64,000 bases of DNA from Dactylorhiza incarnata (GCA_033032865.1 JAWHQI010000264.1:806001-870000), one strand, 5' to 3'. Positions 35,035 to 45,849 are shown, numbered from the stretch's first letter. A program made the numbers and translations. Notes: generated from the letters alone by a model not told the origin.

Positions 35035-35254
35035 ACCCCCACCCCCACCCCGTAGCCCGACCAGCCCCCTCCTTTCCTCAACATCACCGGCCACTCCCTC
35101 TCCTTCCCGGTCTATTATAGCTATGATCTCCACCCAAAAAACCCCACATCGTCAAACCCTAATTTTCCCAATCCCAAAACTCACAAGCATTAACATTTTC
35201 GTACCATATTTTCCATGTTAACCAAACAATCAATTCCTCGCATCGCTCCAACGG

Positions 35255-35710
35255 CCGATCTCTTAGTGAGTTTGCATTTCAGTTTTCATTTCTCACATTG
35301 TACGTGTACTTTAAAGTATTGGTAGTAATATTTGATTCTCATTAATTTTGGCCCATCTCTTTATCTAGACTTATATTATTTATTCGCTCCACAATTTAAT
35401 TTTAGTGCACTCTCATTATATTTTGCAATTGCGTATAATTACTTAATTTCGGATGTTTGTCATTAATTAGGAATAAATTTGTTTTATTTAATTAATTATG
35501 TGCTGGAAATACTTGCATGATTGGATCATTTTTCTGCATCGTATCAGAATTAGGGTTTATGTTATGACATTGTGTTCATCGGATTGCATGTTTGCATTCA
35601 TTCACATCTTCATTCTAGGGTTGTTCGTGGTTCCATTTGCATCTGCTTACTTGCTTACATTCATCTAGGGTTAGAGCGTATCGTGCCCTCCACCTGTAAA
35701 TTCATCTTGC
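35255..35710 (+). repeat. diverged direct duplication, copy 2
   Basis: Partner of 33965-34445, about 1.29 kb downstream and in the same orientation. Confidence 0.65.
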
Positions 35711-35889
35711 GTCAACGTCCAGCTGGAACTGTTGAAGAAATTTATCAACATACAACATGCAGAAGCATTGTCAGGGGATTATAGTAAGCTAATATCACTA
35801 TGCCTGACAATCTTATGCTGCAATCTGGGATTTCCTAGATGCTCCAAAACTGTCATTTTGACAAACAATGAAACACATGCTAATGCTTA

Positions 35890-36024
35890 CTAGCAGAATG
35901 GACATGGGGTTCCTTGTACACAATATCCTGCAACTTTTGTCTTGATCTCTGGAGCATGCTCACAGGCGCGGAGCGTGTTCAGGCTCGAGAACTGCTTCTC
36001 CATTTTTTGATTGGGATTCCAGCC
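35890..36024 (-). pseudogene. orphan terminal exon, Cys-rich C-terminus, gene not identified
   Basis: On the minus strand a candidate exon of 45 codons including TAG follows a CAAGCAG acceptor-like site at 36025-36027. It ends EIKTKVAGYCVQGTPCPFC and has CEH, C and CPFC spaced like a metal-binding end. The residue composition and the clean stop look like true protein rather than chance. I cannot name the family. No upstream exon is visible to its right before the PME fragment and copia element, so it may be a displaced fragment. Confidence 0.4.
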
Positions 36025-36145
36025 CTGCTTGGCTTATCAGGAAGTTCCTTCTTTATCGTTTTGAAAACATTCGACCGTTAAATTATGGGCGTTGTTACGT
36101 GCATATCATGTTTGGTTTTGTGCACACCATGAAATTTATGTGCAG

Positions 36146-36256
36146 GCCAAAACAAAATTTTCACGAGGACGGGTACGCGACGCAGATATATCTCGGGAGG
36201 CCGGGTAATAAGTTCTCCAGGACGGTGGTGATGACAACGGAGATTGGGGCTGATTC
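36146..36256 (+). pseudogene. pectin methylesterase catalytic-domain fragment, left of the copia insertion
   Basis: Reads YATQIYLGRPGNKFSRTVVM followed by TTEIGADS, matching the plant PME block 'TYLGRPWKEYSRTVVM' near the C-terminus. It is preceded by an acceptor-like TTTATGTGCAG. The frame continues after the copia element at 45098 through the shared GATTC. PMEs de-esterify homogalacturonan in the cell wall. This copy lacks the upstream catalytic Asp region and is not functional. Confidence 0.72.
36252..36256 (+). repeat. target-site duplication GATTC (left)
   Basis: Repeated at 45098-45102 after the 3' LTR. Confidence 0.9.
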
Positions 36257-37026
36257 TGTTGAAAGTTGAAGTGAGAAGGTGGGGGAGGCGAGTAGTATGC
36301 CTGGGCGAGTGGAAGTATGGGGGCTGGGCGAGTGTTGCCTTGTGCGATTGCATGCTGCCGAGTGCTGCAAGTGAAGCTGCCGAGTGGTGCAAAGGGGGGG
36401 GGGGGTTGCCTTGTGAGGCTGGGCGAGTGCTCTTGTTGGCGAGTGGAGCAAGGAGGGGGGGGGGGGGGGGCGAGTGCACCTAGTGGAGTGGGCGAGTGGG
36501 TGCTTGCCGAGTGGAGCTTGTGAGAGGGTAGTTGCCGAGTGCAATATTGGGGAGGGGCTTGTGCATGTGTTGAGGTGAGTGCACCCCTCCCCCCCATCAC
36601 TCTCCTATATTTGTGTTTTCTATAAATACCCCCCTCCCCCCACCTAAGTTAAGCTAATGCGAAGAGAGAGAGAGTGAAGAGAGAGAACACACAAGAGAGT
36701 GTGAGAGAGAAGAGGTTTGAGTTGAGGTGAGGTGAGCTGTGCCTACACCCCAAGAGAGTCCAACCCCAACCCGTACCTCAGCGAGAGGTGGAGAGTGCAC
36801 TGTGAGGTGGAGAGTGCAGGGTTGAGTGTGTTGTGAAGTGGAGAGTGGAGAAGCGGACTTTGTCCGCGACAAGTTATTTTTATTTCTATCTCTGCTGTTG
36901 TGAATCAAGGTGTATGCACCTTGTATTCAGCGTATTCATTTGTAATCAATTGCCTAGTATAAAGAGTTTATTTCGTCTCTGTTCATCGTTGGTTCCTTGT
37001 ACATGGTAGCATACGAAAATTTAACA
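36257..37026 (+). repeat. 5' LTR of copia element 2
   Basis: TGTTGAAAGTTGAAGTG...AAAATTTAACA. It has G-runs at about 36397 and 36456, a TATA-like CTATAAATA at about 36620 and (AG)n at about 36662. Only its last 150 bp resemble copia element 1's LTR. Confidence 0.92.
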
Positions 37027-37039
37027 TGGTATCAGAGGG
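37027..37039 (+). other. primer-binding site (initiator tRNA-Met type)
   Basis: TGGTATCAGAGGG directly after the LTR. Confidence 0.85.
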
Positions 37040-37088
37040 AGGTTCGTGAAGCGAAGTGTGCTATCTAGGTTCAAGGTTGACATCCAAG

Positions 37089-40000
37089 ATGGACGACGGA
37101 GGAGGATATGCGAGACGACTAGGCATTGAGCTGCTCACCCAGACCAACTACAAGAAGTGGAAGTCATGCATGGAGAGCTACCTGCTTGGAGAGGTCCTAT
37201 GGGAGGTCGTTGGAGGAGAAGAGCAGACATAAGTTTTTCCAATCGATGACAATGGTCCAGCTGTGAGAGCTTGGAGGAAGACTAACGCCAATGCGGAGTT
37301 CACCTTGAAGAGAGTTATCTCTCCTGACTTGTTCGATCACATCATGGGGTGCAAGTCAGCGTCAGAGATCTGGAGTGCCCTTGATGGGCTATTCAACAAG
37401 AAGAACGTAGCGCGGCTACAGTTCCTGGAGAATGAGTTGGCGCGGTCCACTCAGGGAGAGCTGTCGATATCCACCTTCTTCTTTAGGTGAAGAACCTGTG
37501 TGCAGAGATCTCGGCCTTGGATCCCGACGAGCCGATCTCTGAGGCGGAGCTGAAGAGGCACATACTCCGAGGTCTGCGGAAGGAGTATGTTCCGTTTATC
37601 ACATCAGTGCAAGGATGGGCTACTCAGTCCACCTTACTGGAGCTAGAGAACCTGCTGTCGTCACAAGAGAGCTTGGCGAAGCAAATGGCAGAAGTGTCTA
37701 TCTCAGGGGGAGATAGCGAGGCGCTGTTCTCAGGCAAGAGGAAGCCTTGGGACAAGAAGAAGAAGAACTCCGGAGATGGACCTTCAACGTCCTCTCAGGG
37801 AGTTAGGGAGAACTTCCTCCCCCCATATGACCAGAGGGGGAGACCCCTCTGCTTTGACTGCAAGAAGTACGGGCACATGGCAAAAGAGTGCCGGTCTAAT
37901 CTCAAGGCCGGTCATGTTGCTGAGAGAGAGGGAGACCACCGGAGAGGTGAAGACCATCGAAGAGGCGGAGGAAGAGGTGGAGGTCACCAGGGCGGTGAAG
38001 GCGGAGACAACTGCTTCTTGGCTGAGATGACGACAACGTCCGTCGATGCCTTAGCCTCCGTCAGCTTTGAGAACGACTGGATAGTGGACTCCGGTTGCGG
38101 GCACCATCTTACTGGAGATGTGTCAAAGTTTGCCTCCTTGAAGGCATATGGTGGAACTGATGTCATCATCACGGCGGATGATACAGTGCATCCAGTTGAG
38201 AAGGAAGGGATGGTATCCCTGGGAAGTGAAGAGAAGCCCGTGACACTGAAGAGTGTGTATCACGTGCCGGGCATGAAGAAGAACCTCTTCTTGGTTGCGA
38301 ATGCAGTGGATGCAGGATACCACGTGCTGTTCGGACCGAAGGAGGTGAAGTTCCTGAAGAACCTGTCTTCAGTTGATGCTGATGTCACGCTCACCGGGAG
38401 AAGGGTGAAGGACTTGTACGTTTTGTCTGCAATTGCCTACGTGGACAAGCTGAAGACCAACGACGGCGCAGCGATCTGGCATGAGAGGCTAGGTCACGTG
38501 GGGATGGATAAGTTGAAGATGATAGTGGCGGAGGGTCTGGTGTCTGGCCTGCCCAATCTCTCTTCTTACGACGACAACCATGTGTGCGAGGGCTGCCAAT
38601 TTGGAAAGTCACATCGACTTCCATTTGACAAGTCGGAGACCAGGTGTAGGGCACCTCTTGAGTGCGTACACGCTGATGTGATGGGGCCGTGCTCCACCCT
38701 GACGTATGGAGGAAACAAGTATACGCTGGTCTTGGTGGATGACTACACCCGCTACACGTGGGTTTACTTCATGAGGGAGAAGGCGGAAGTGTTTGAGAAG
38801 TTCCGGGAGTGGAAGGAACTGGTGGATGGGAGGCTGAACCTGAGGGTGAAGAAGTTAAGAAGTGATAATGGGGGGGGGGAGTTTACCTCTAACGCTTTTA
38901 ACTCTTTCTGCAGGAAGTTCGGCATCCGGCGAGAGCTCTCCTGCGCCCACACCCCTCAACAAAATGGGGTCGCAGAGAGGAAGATCCGCCATCTGGTGGA
39001 GACAACCAGGAGTTGGATACATGCCAAGGGGATTCCCAAAGCCTTATGGGTGGAGGGAATGACATGTGCCACCCATGTGATCAACCGGCTACCTCTGAGT
39101 CCCAACAGGATGGTGTCTCCACACCAGCTCATGTTCGGGGAGAAGCCAGATGTGAGTCACATGAGGGTGTTTGGCTCTACCTGCTTCGTGCACGTTCCGG
39201 AGGCTGAGAGAACTAAGTTGGAGCCGAAAGCGAGGAAGTGTGTCTTCATCGGCTACGACGAGAGGAAGAAGGGATGGAAGTGCATGAACCCGCAGACCCA
39301 CAAGTTCGTCGTCTCGCGCGACGTTGTGTTTGACGAACTAATCTCGTATCAGGGAGTCTCTTCCGTGGTGCTGCCGGAGAGTAGAGAATCAAGCAGGGGA
39401 GAAGAGAGAGTCACTGAGGACTCTATGCTGGAGTTGGAGGTATCTCCAAGTGCCCCATCGCCATCTGGCTCAAGGGGAGCATCTGGCTCAGGGGGAGCTT
39501 CTGGTTTAGGTGGAGATTCAAGCTCTAGAAGCAGGGGGAGCGCTGCTTCAAGAGAAGTTGAAGGAGGAGCTGGAGGGGAGGAGTCTACCGGAGCGGTAGA
39601 AAGTGGCCAAGCCTTGAGGAGGTCGAAGCGGACCATCTTCCCGCCTGCTCGCTATAAGGAGGGGAACTTCGTGAGTTTGGTCTCTTGCTTCTTCGGAGGA
39701 CCACTCGACGAGAGGGAACCTGCCCGCTTTGAAGATGATGTAGGCACTAAGGAGTGGGACGTGGCCATGGATAAGGAGATGGAGGCCCTGAAGAAGAATG
39801 AGACATGAGACCTTGTTCCCATGGTGGAGGGTATCAAGCCTGTCACCTGCAAGTGGGTGTATAAGGTGAAGAAGAGAGCTGATGGAGAAGTGGAGCGGTA
39901 CAAGGCTAGGCTTGTCGCTCGAGGTTTTTCACAAACCTATGGAGAGGACTATGAGGAGACCTTCAGTCCTGTGGCGAAGATGACGTCGGTGAGGACGGTC

Positions 40001-41263
40001 ATTGCCCTAGCAACATGCAGAGGGTGGAAGCTGTGGCAGCTGGATGTGAAGAACGCATTCCTATACGGAGAGATAGACAAGGACATATTCATGGTGCAAC
40101 CACCTGGATACGTGTCCAAGTCTCAGCCACGTCATGTCTGCAAGCTGAAGAAGGTCCTCTATGGGTTGAAACAGGCGCCGAGAGCCTGGTATGGGAAGAT
40201 TGCAGAGTATCTGCAGTTCTATGATTATGATGCCTCAGACTCAGACTCTAGCATGTTCGTGAAGAAGAGTGGAGATCTTCACGTGCTGGTGCTGCTGTAC
40301 GTCGACTACATGATCGTGACAGGGAACAATGGTGAAGAGGTCGCGGCGCTGAGACAACAGCTAGCCATACGGTTTGAGATGAAGGATCTTGGTGAACTGC
40401 ACCATTTCCTTGGACTTCAAGTGGAGAAGAGAAGTGGCGGGCTGCTCGTGACCCAGAAGGCGTATGCCGTGAAGATCGTCGAGAGATTCGGCATGAAGGA
40501 GGGGAAGAGCAGCTCCGTTCCACTGGAGATTGGGCTGAAGCTTCGGAAGGAAGAAGGGAGGATTCTTCCTGATCCGAAGATCTTCCGGGCACTGGTGGGG
40601 AGTCTTATCTATCTGACCATCACAAGGCCGGACATCGCCTTTGCTGTCGGCCGAGTGAGTCGGTACATGCAGGAGCCGCGGAAGCCTCATCTGGAGGCAG
40701 CAAAAGGGATACTGAAGTATGTGAAGGGGACCCTGGAGATGGGGTTGTTCTATGGAGGGAGGACTGACTTCAAGCTGCATGGTTACACAGATGCAGATTA
40801 CGCAGGTGACACTGATGACCGCAAGTCGACATCAAGTTACGTGTTCATGTGTGGAGCCACTGCCATCTCATGGTGCAACAAGAAGCAGGACTCCATTTCC
40901 CTCTCCACCACTGAGGCTGAGTACAAGACGTCGTCCTTAGCAGCTCAGGAGTGTGTCTGGCTGAGGAGGCTGGTGGAAGACGTGGATGAGAAGGTCAGCG
41001 GACCTACTGTGCTGCGTGGAGACAACGAGAGTGCTCTGAAGCTGGCAACCAACCCTGTCTGTCACGCAAGGACAAAGCACATAGAGATCGAACACCACTT
41101 CATCCGAGAGAAGGTGTTGGGTGGCTCGCTTGCAGTGGAGCACGTGCGGAGTGAAGAGAACCTGACGGACATCTTCACAAAGCCCCTATCAGCGGGGCCG
41201 TTCAAGAAGCTTCGCGCCTGCCTTGGTGTTGTCCCTGAAGCTCACTTCAAGGGGGAGTGTTGA
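37089..41263 (+). pseudogene. Ty1/copia gag-pol, three reading-frame lesions, RT box YVDY
   Basis: Gag starts at 37089. TAA at 37230-37232 and a one-base loss near 37482 (relative to copia element 1) break Gag. From about 37487 one frame of 773 codons carries the CCHC knuckle (CFDCKKYGHMAKEC, near 37853), an intact protease D-S-G at 38087-38095, the pre-integrase region and integrase. A TGA at 39806-39808 sits at the start of RT, after which the frame is open to 41263 through RNase H. Two catalytic-region changes stand out. The RT box reads YVDY (40298-40309) instead of YVDD. The integrase reads DNGGGE with one extra Gly from a 10-G run at 38870-38879. The stop codon is inside the 3' LTR. Confidence 0.92.
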
Positions 41264-41606
41264 AAGTTGAAGTGAGAAGGTGGGGGAGGCGAGTAGTATG
41301 CCTGGGCGAGTGGAAGTATGGGGGTTGGGCGAGTGTTGCCTTGTGCGAGTGCATGCTGCCGAGTGCTGCAAGTGAAGTTGAAGTTGCCGAGTGGTGCAAA
41401 GGGGGGGGGGGGGGGGGGGGGGGCTGCCTTGTGAGGCTGGGCGTGTGCTCTTGTTGGCGAGTGGAGCAAGGAGAGGGGGGGCGAGTGCACCTAGTGGAGT
41501 GGGCGAGTGGGTGCTTGCCGAGTGGAGCTTGTGAGAGGGTAGTTGCTGAGTGCAATGTTGGGGAGGGGCTTGTGCATGTGTTGAGGTGAGTGCACCCCTC
41601 CCCCCC
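41258..41606 (+). repeat. 3' LTR of copia element 2, left part
   Basis: Matches the first 340 bp of the 5' LTR, with a 23-G run near 41401. Breaks off in the tract CCCCTCCCCCCC, and resumes at 44657. Confidence 0.9.
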
Positions 41607-42257
41607 TCCCCCCCCGGTCGGGCCTCACTTCGGTCGACTGATTTTGACTGAATTTATGCGATCCCGAAAATGCCCCCAACCTCTCACGACATCAAAAGAG
41701 ACTCACTGCTGCTGTTTTCTCCGCTCAGTATTTCTCTCCTCCCATCCGCGAACCAGCGCCCCCTCTCCTCCCCCGACCATTTCCTCTCTTATACGCTTTC
41801 GCCTCCCGCAAGAGGTGCAACTCGCCAAGCCAAGCGTGCCGATCTCCGTCTCTTCCCCAGGTTTTGTGACGGCGGTAGCGATTTTCCTTCCGCCACGATT
41901 TCGCCGCTCCCAACTCTCCTCCCCCAACCTCTCACAACCCGCCGCTTCCAGTCGCGATCCGGCGCCCCACTCCAAGACGCGCCGCCGCCACCCCGACTCC
42001 CGATCACGCATCTCTAAATTACTCCACCACATCCCACGACCAGTCGCTCCTCCTTCAGATTTGGCGGCTCTCCCAAAACAAAGGAAATTTTAGAAGCTAC
42101 AGTAAAAACAGAGTAATTTAGCACAAGGGTCTAAATCACCTCAGAGAAGATCAAGAAAAACGGATGGAGCAAGGAAACGCATGGAAGATTCAGTTCAACG
42201 CAGTTCTATGAGGGATCAAATGGACCACCTCTTCGTGTACTTCCTATAGGTGTCCTG

Positions 42258-42409
42258 GGAGAGCCAAAAGGCTCTCCCCGGAGAGCCAAAAGGCTCTCCC
42301 CGGAGAGCCAAAAGGCTCTCCCCGGAGAGCCAAAAGGCTCTCCCCGGAGTGCCAAATGGCTCTCCCCGGAGAGCGAAAAGGATCTCCCCGGAGAGCCAAA
42401 AGGATCTCC
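42258..42409 (+). repeat. 22-bp palindromic minisatellite, about 7 units
   Basis: Unit GGAGAGCC-AAAA-GGCTCTCC plus CC spacer. Each unit is a perfect 8-bp-stem hairpin. Later units are variant (GGATCTCC). Confidence 0.9.
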
Positions 42410-44117
42410 AGAGACCTTTATAGTGGATTTTCAAATTTTTATATATGGTGGGCCTATTCTTCAAAGTCATGTAGTACGTATCCATATGACTTAACTCCTT
42501 GATCAAGTAGACTTAAAGACTCTACGATAAGCTGAATTTTTTGACTAATTTGATGTATGTCAAAAATTAAATTTTGTTGATTAAATCTTCAATGATTTGC
42601 TGAATTTATGTATGCTCTTTGTTTGATCTGAGCCTTTATTATCCAATTATATAAGTTTTTTCAATTTATTTTTGAATTCTTAGGCCACTAACTTTGTCTA
42701 ATCCATCGCAGATTGTCTGCATGTTAGTCATCAGCACCAATGAATGGTATCGACCTTGTGCTGCGGGACATTGCGAAAACACAACGATCGGTGGAGACCC
42801 TCGTCCGTTGTTGCCCAGAAATTCCGCCGGAATCGATTCCGACCCAAACGCCGCCATTCTATTCGTCAACATTCGATCGCCCCACTAGTGAGCCGTGCAT
42901 TTGTGGCAAGCAATCTGGCACGTTTGAGCAAGCTGTCATTCCATTTAGCTCCGATTTCATTTGCAGAGCAAGATTGAATTTTTAGATTCATCAACATGTG
43001 AAATTGTAAGTATGGTGCTCAGTACTGAGAAGATCAGCACAGTGGATCCCATTGTATCATTCATGAAAATGTAAACTGAAGTATGGATGTCTTGAAGATT
43101 TAATCTCTGTCATTTTTTGGCTCAAAATTTCTAAATTTAATATATAATTTTTGGATTAAAAGGAGAAAAAGTAGTTGAAAAGTGGTAGCAACTTTTGGAT
43201 TGTGATTTCCTTATCTTTTCTTTGATGATTTGGAGAAAGTATTGCCTCTCACTGCAGCAGCCATGAATGATTACGCTGGTTACTTACATGGACTATAGAG
43301 AGCCACTAGTGGTTCATCAAAATCTTTAACACTCATGTAGCATGTAGGACTGTACGTATATATAAATCCCGGGCCGTCCGTCTGTAATGAATCGATTTTT
43401 AAGTTGGATGCATATATTTTAACATGATTTTTACATAATTATCGTATTATTCAATTTCAGATTTGTTCATCTTCCAAAGGAGTTTGAATAGTTTAGTATG
43501 TTTTTAATCACAATCAAGAAATATTCATCATAATGACACATAATAGCCCAATAATTTCTCAAACTAGCTACAAAAAGTATTTGACCCAGTACAATTTGAT
43601 ATTAATCTTCTAGTTTTCAAAATTTGCTTCCATTAGGAGATATTTGATCATCATACTAAATATTCATCATAATTACATATATCAACATTAGTTGTGCTGA
43701 AAAAGATTTAAAATATTTTTGGTATCAAAGATGATAATAATATGAACAACTATAATGACACATTGTAATCAAGTAAACCATTATAAAATGACTTATTATT
43801 ATAATGATCTATTATAATAAAACTCATTGGACCACAAACTAAGACATTTATGAGAATAGTGATAATCTATAAAGTATATGGAGCACGTAGCGAAGGCAGG
43901 GGTGATAAGCTGAGCGAGTTGTGCAGACTGACAGACAAAAATGTCTATGTTTAGAGCTCAGATCTGTGCAGAAATCTTTAAATATTTTGTGAATAATTGA
44001 TGAAATTAAGAAACATCATTCTTCTATATTTGAAATGTTTGTCGATAATAGCAATTGTTCCATGGATGAATAATTTTTTCAAATAAGTCGAAATGTGCAT
44101 AATTATAAGTTTAAATG

Positions 44118-44490
44118 AACTCCGCGGAAATCCAGAAGGTTCTCCGCGAAGATCCAGGACGTTCTCCGCGGAGTTCCAGAAGGTTCTCCGCGAAGATCCT
44201 AAAGGTTCTCCGCGGAGATCCTAAGGTTTTCCACGAAGAGCAAATGGTTCTCCGCGGAATTCCATTTGGATCTCCGCGGAGAGCCAGATTAGAAATCTTC
44301 TTCGCAGAAATCCAGATGGTTCTCCGCGGAGATCCAGATGGTTCTCCGCGGAGAGCAAAAGATTCTCCGTGGAGATCCAAAAGGTTCACCGCGGAGACTT
44401 ACAAGGTTCTCCGCGGAAAATCATTTGGATCTCCGCGGAGAGCGATTTGGATCTCCGCGGAGATCCAAATGCTACTCCCCGGAGTTCCAA
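44118..44490 (+). repeat. 22-bp palindromic minisatellite, about 17 units
   Basis: Units contain GGATCTCCGCGGAGATCC or GGTTCTCCGCGGAGATCC, centred on CCGCGG, with 4-bp linkers such as AGAT or AAAA. Same 22-bp period and related sequence as 42258-42409. Confidence 0.9.
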
Positions 44491-44499
44491 ATTGTGAAC

Positions 44500-44640
44500 G
44501 TGTTCTCCCTCCCTCCATTTTTTCTTCCTTTCCCTCTTTTCACTTCCTCTTTCCCCCTTTCCTTCTCCTCCCCCTCATTTTTCTCCTCCCCCTCTTTTTC
44601 TTTCTCTTCCCCCCCTCCCCCCTTTTCCCCCCTCATACCA
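44500..44640 (+). repeat. polypyrimidine tract
   Basis: About 140 bases almost entirely C and T near the right end of the 3-kb insertion. Confidence 0.8.
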
Positions 44641-44656
44641 GAGTAGAACCCGGCGG

Positions 44657-45097
44657 CCCCCCCCCCATCACTCTCCTATATTTGTGTTTTCTATAAATAC
44701 CCCCCTCCCCCCACCTAAGTTAAGCTAATGCGAAGAGAGAGAGAGTGAAGAGAGAGAACACACAAGAGAGTGTGAGAGAGAAGAGGTTTGAGTTGAGGTG
44801 AGGTGAGCTGTGCCTACACCCCAAGAGAGTCCAACCCCAACCCGTACCTCAGCGAGAGGTGGAGAGTGCACTGTGAGGTGGAGAGTGCAGGGTTGAGTGT
44901 GTTGTGAAGTGGAGAGTGGAGAAGCGGACCTTGTCCGCGACAAGTTATTTTTATTTCTATCTCTGCTGTTGTGAATCAAGGTGTATGCACCTTGTATTCA
45001 GCGTATTCATTTGTAATCAATTGCCTAGTATAAAGAGTTTATTTCGTCTCTGTTCATCGTTGGTTCCTTGTACATGGTAGCATACGAAAATTTAACA
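44657..45097 (+). repeat. 3' LTR of copia element 2, right part
   Basis: Identical to the end of the 5' LTR except for about one substitution (GCGGACC versus GCGGACT). Ends TTTAACA and is followed by GATTC. Confidence 0.92.
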
Positions 45098-45225
45098 GAT
45101 TCTGTGAATAGTTGGCCCGGGGCGTGATTGGGTGGAAGAGTTGGTTGGCGGGGTTATAAGCCGAAGATGAGCGTAGCAGAGGCCGAGCATTATTCTGTGA
45201 TGTCCCTTATTCAAGGCGAAGATGA
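45098..45225 (+). pseudogene. pectin methylesterase C-terminus, right of the copia insertion
   Basis: Continues in frame from 36256 across GATTC. It reads NSWPGA, then TGA (45128-45130), then GRVGWRGYKPKMSVAEAEHY and SVMSLIQG, the PME C-terminal block (family 'GRVxWPGY...F...FIQG'). About 20 residues expected between the two blocks are absent. It ends abruptly where the inhibitor-domain fragment begins. Confidence 0.75.
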
Positions 45226-45640
45226 GTGTAGCAGTCGCCAGCATCTCCTCCTCCTGCGAGCCGAACATAACGATCGAAAATCCCGAAGTGGTTTTCAAGA
45301 TCTCGGTTCAGGTGGCCCTCACGACGGTTTCCGAAGCAACCTCTGTTCCTGGCTTGCTTTTTGACGGATCCGACAATTCTTCGACGAAGGCGGCTCTTTG
45401 GGACTGCAGGGAGCTATTGATCAACGTCGCCGGCCACCTGAACGAGACCCTAGCCATCTTGCAGGTTGGTATGTTACAGAAAAGGCTTCATTTCTGGGTT
45501 GAAGCTTAAAACTGAAGAGGATATATAATCTCTGCTGCAGCAACTACTACGAGGACTGGCGACATCGGGGGCGCTTCTGAGCGCGGTTGTCGCCGGCCAG
45601 GTCACGTGTGCGGAGGTCTGGCGTAGATTTCGATGGTGGC
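45222..45640 (+). pseudogene. PMEI (pectinesterase inhibitor) domain fragment with intron and frameshift
   Basis: Reads ENPEVVFKISVQVALTTVSE and STKAALWDCRELL, then LNETLAILQ, the helical-bundle PMEI/pro-region of plant PMEs. A 70-bp GT-AG intron-like gap (about 45467-45540) precedes 'SAVVAGQVTCAEV', matching 'WLSAALT.Q.TC'. A frameshift then leads to 'FDGGGDGEGDSE'. This domain is normally N-terminal to the catalytic domain, yet here it follows the catalytic C-terminus, so the locus is rearranged. Confidence 0.68.
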
Positions 45641-45849
45641 GGTGATGGAGAGGGCGACAGTGAACGCCACAGTGAGATGCGGGTGAGCCATAACAACACC
45701 AATTTAGTGGTGTTTATTTTTGCTTTGGGTGTGCACATATCCGGAAGTGGTGCACACATAACAGCGCCCTAAATTCTTCCCAAAATCATATCTTTGACAT
45801 GCGTCTGTGTTATTTTCTACTATTAAATTAGTTTTAAAAAAAAGGCTAA

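Larger units (their letters stand above)
41607..44656. mobile_element. 3-kb insertion in the 3' LTR, probable DNA element of unknown family
   Basis: The two LTR halves join perfectly if 41607-44656 is removed. The target is a C-run, so the duplication cannot be sized. The ends (CCGGTCGGGCCTCACTTCGG and complement CCGCCGGGTTCTACTCTGG) are weakly inverted with mostly transition differences. Arrays of 22-bp palindromic repeats lie near both ends, like subterminal repeats of hAT/CACTA-type transposons. 41640-42095 looks like a GC-rich captured leader; 42690-42985 has a short frame with 'CICGKQSGTFEQA' after an acceptor-like CATCGCAG. No transposase is seen. Confidence 0.6.
36257..45097 (+). mobile_element. 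Ty1/copia element 2, interrupted in its 3' LTR
   Basis: LTRs of 770 bp (5') and about 790 bp (3', split by 41607-44656), iMet-type primer site, gag-pol, polypurine tract AAGGGGGAG and GATTC target duplication. Without the inserted DNA it is about 5.8 kb. LTRs differ at roughly ten positions plus homopolymer lengths, so it is younger than copia element 1, to which its proteins are very similar. It inserted into PME coding sequence. Confidence 0.92.

Noticed and set aside
36078..36600. Minus-strand frames of 127-154 codons rich in Pro/His
   Set aside because: They are the antisense of the copia element 2 LTR and recur at 41189-41555.
42258..42409. Regularly spaced repeats resembling a CRISPR array
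   Set aside because: Plant nuclear DNA, no unique spacers: linkers are 2-4 bp and repeats abut.
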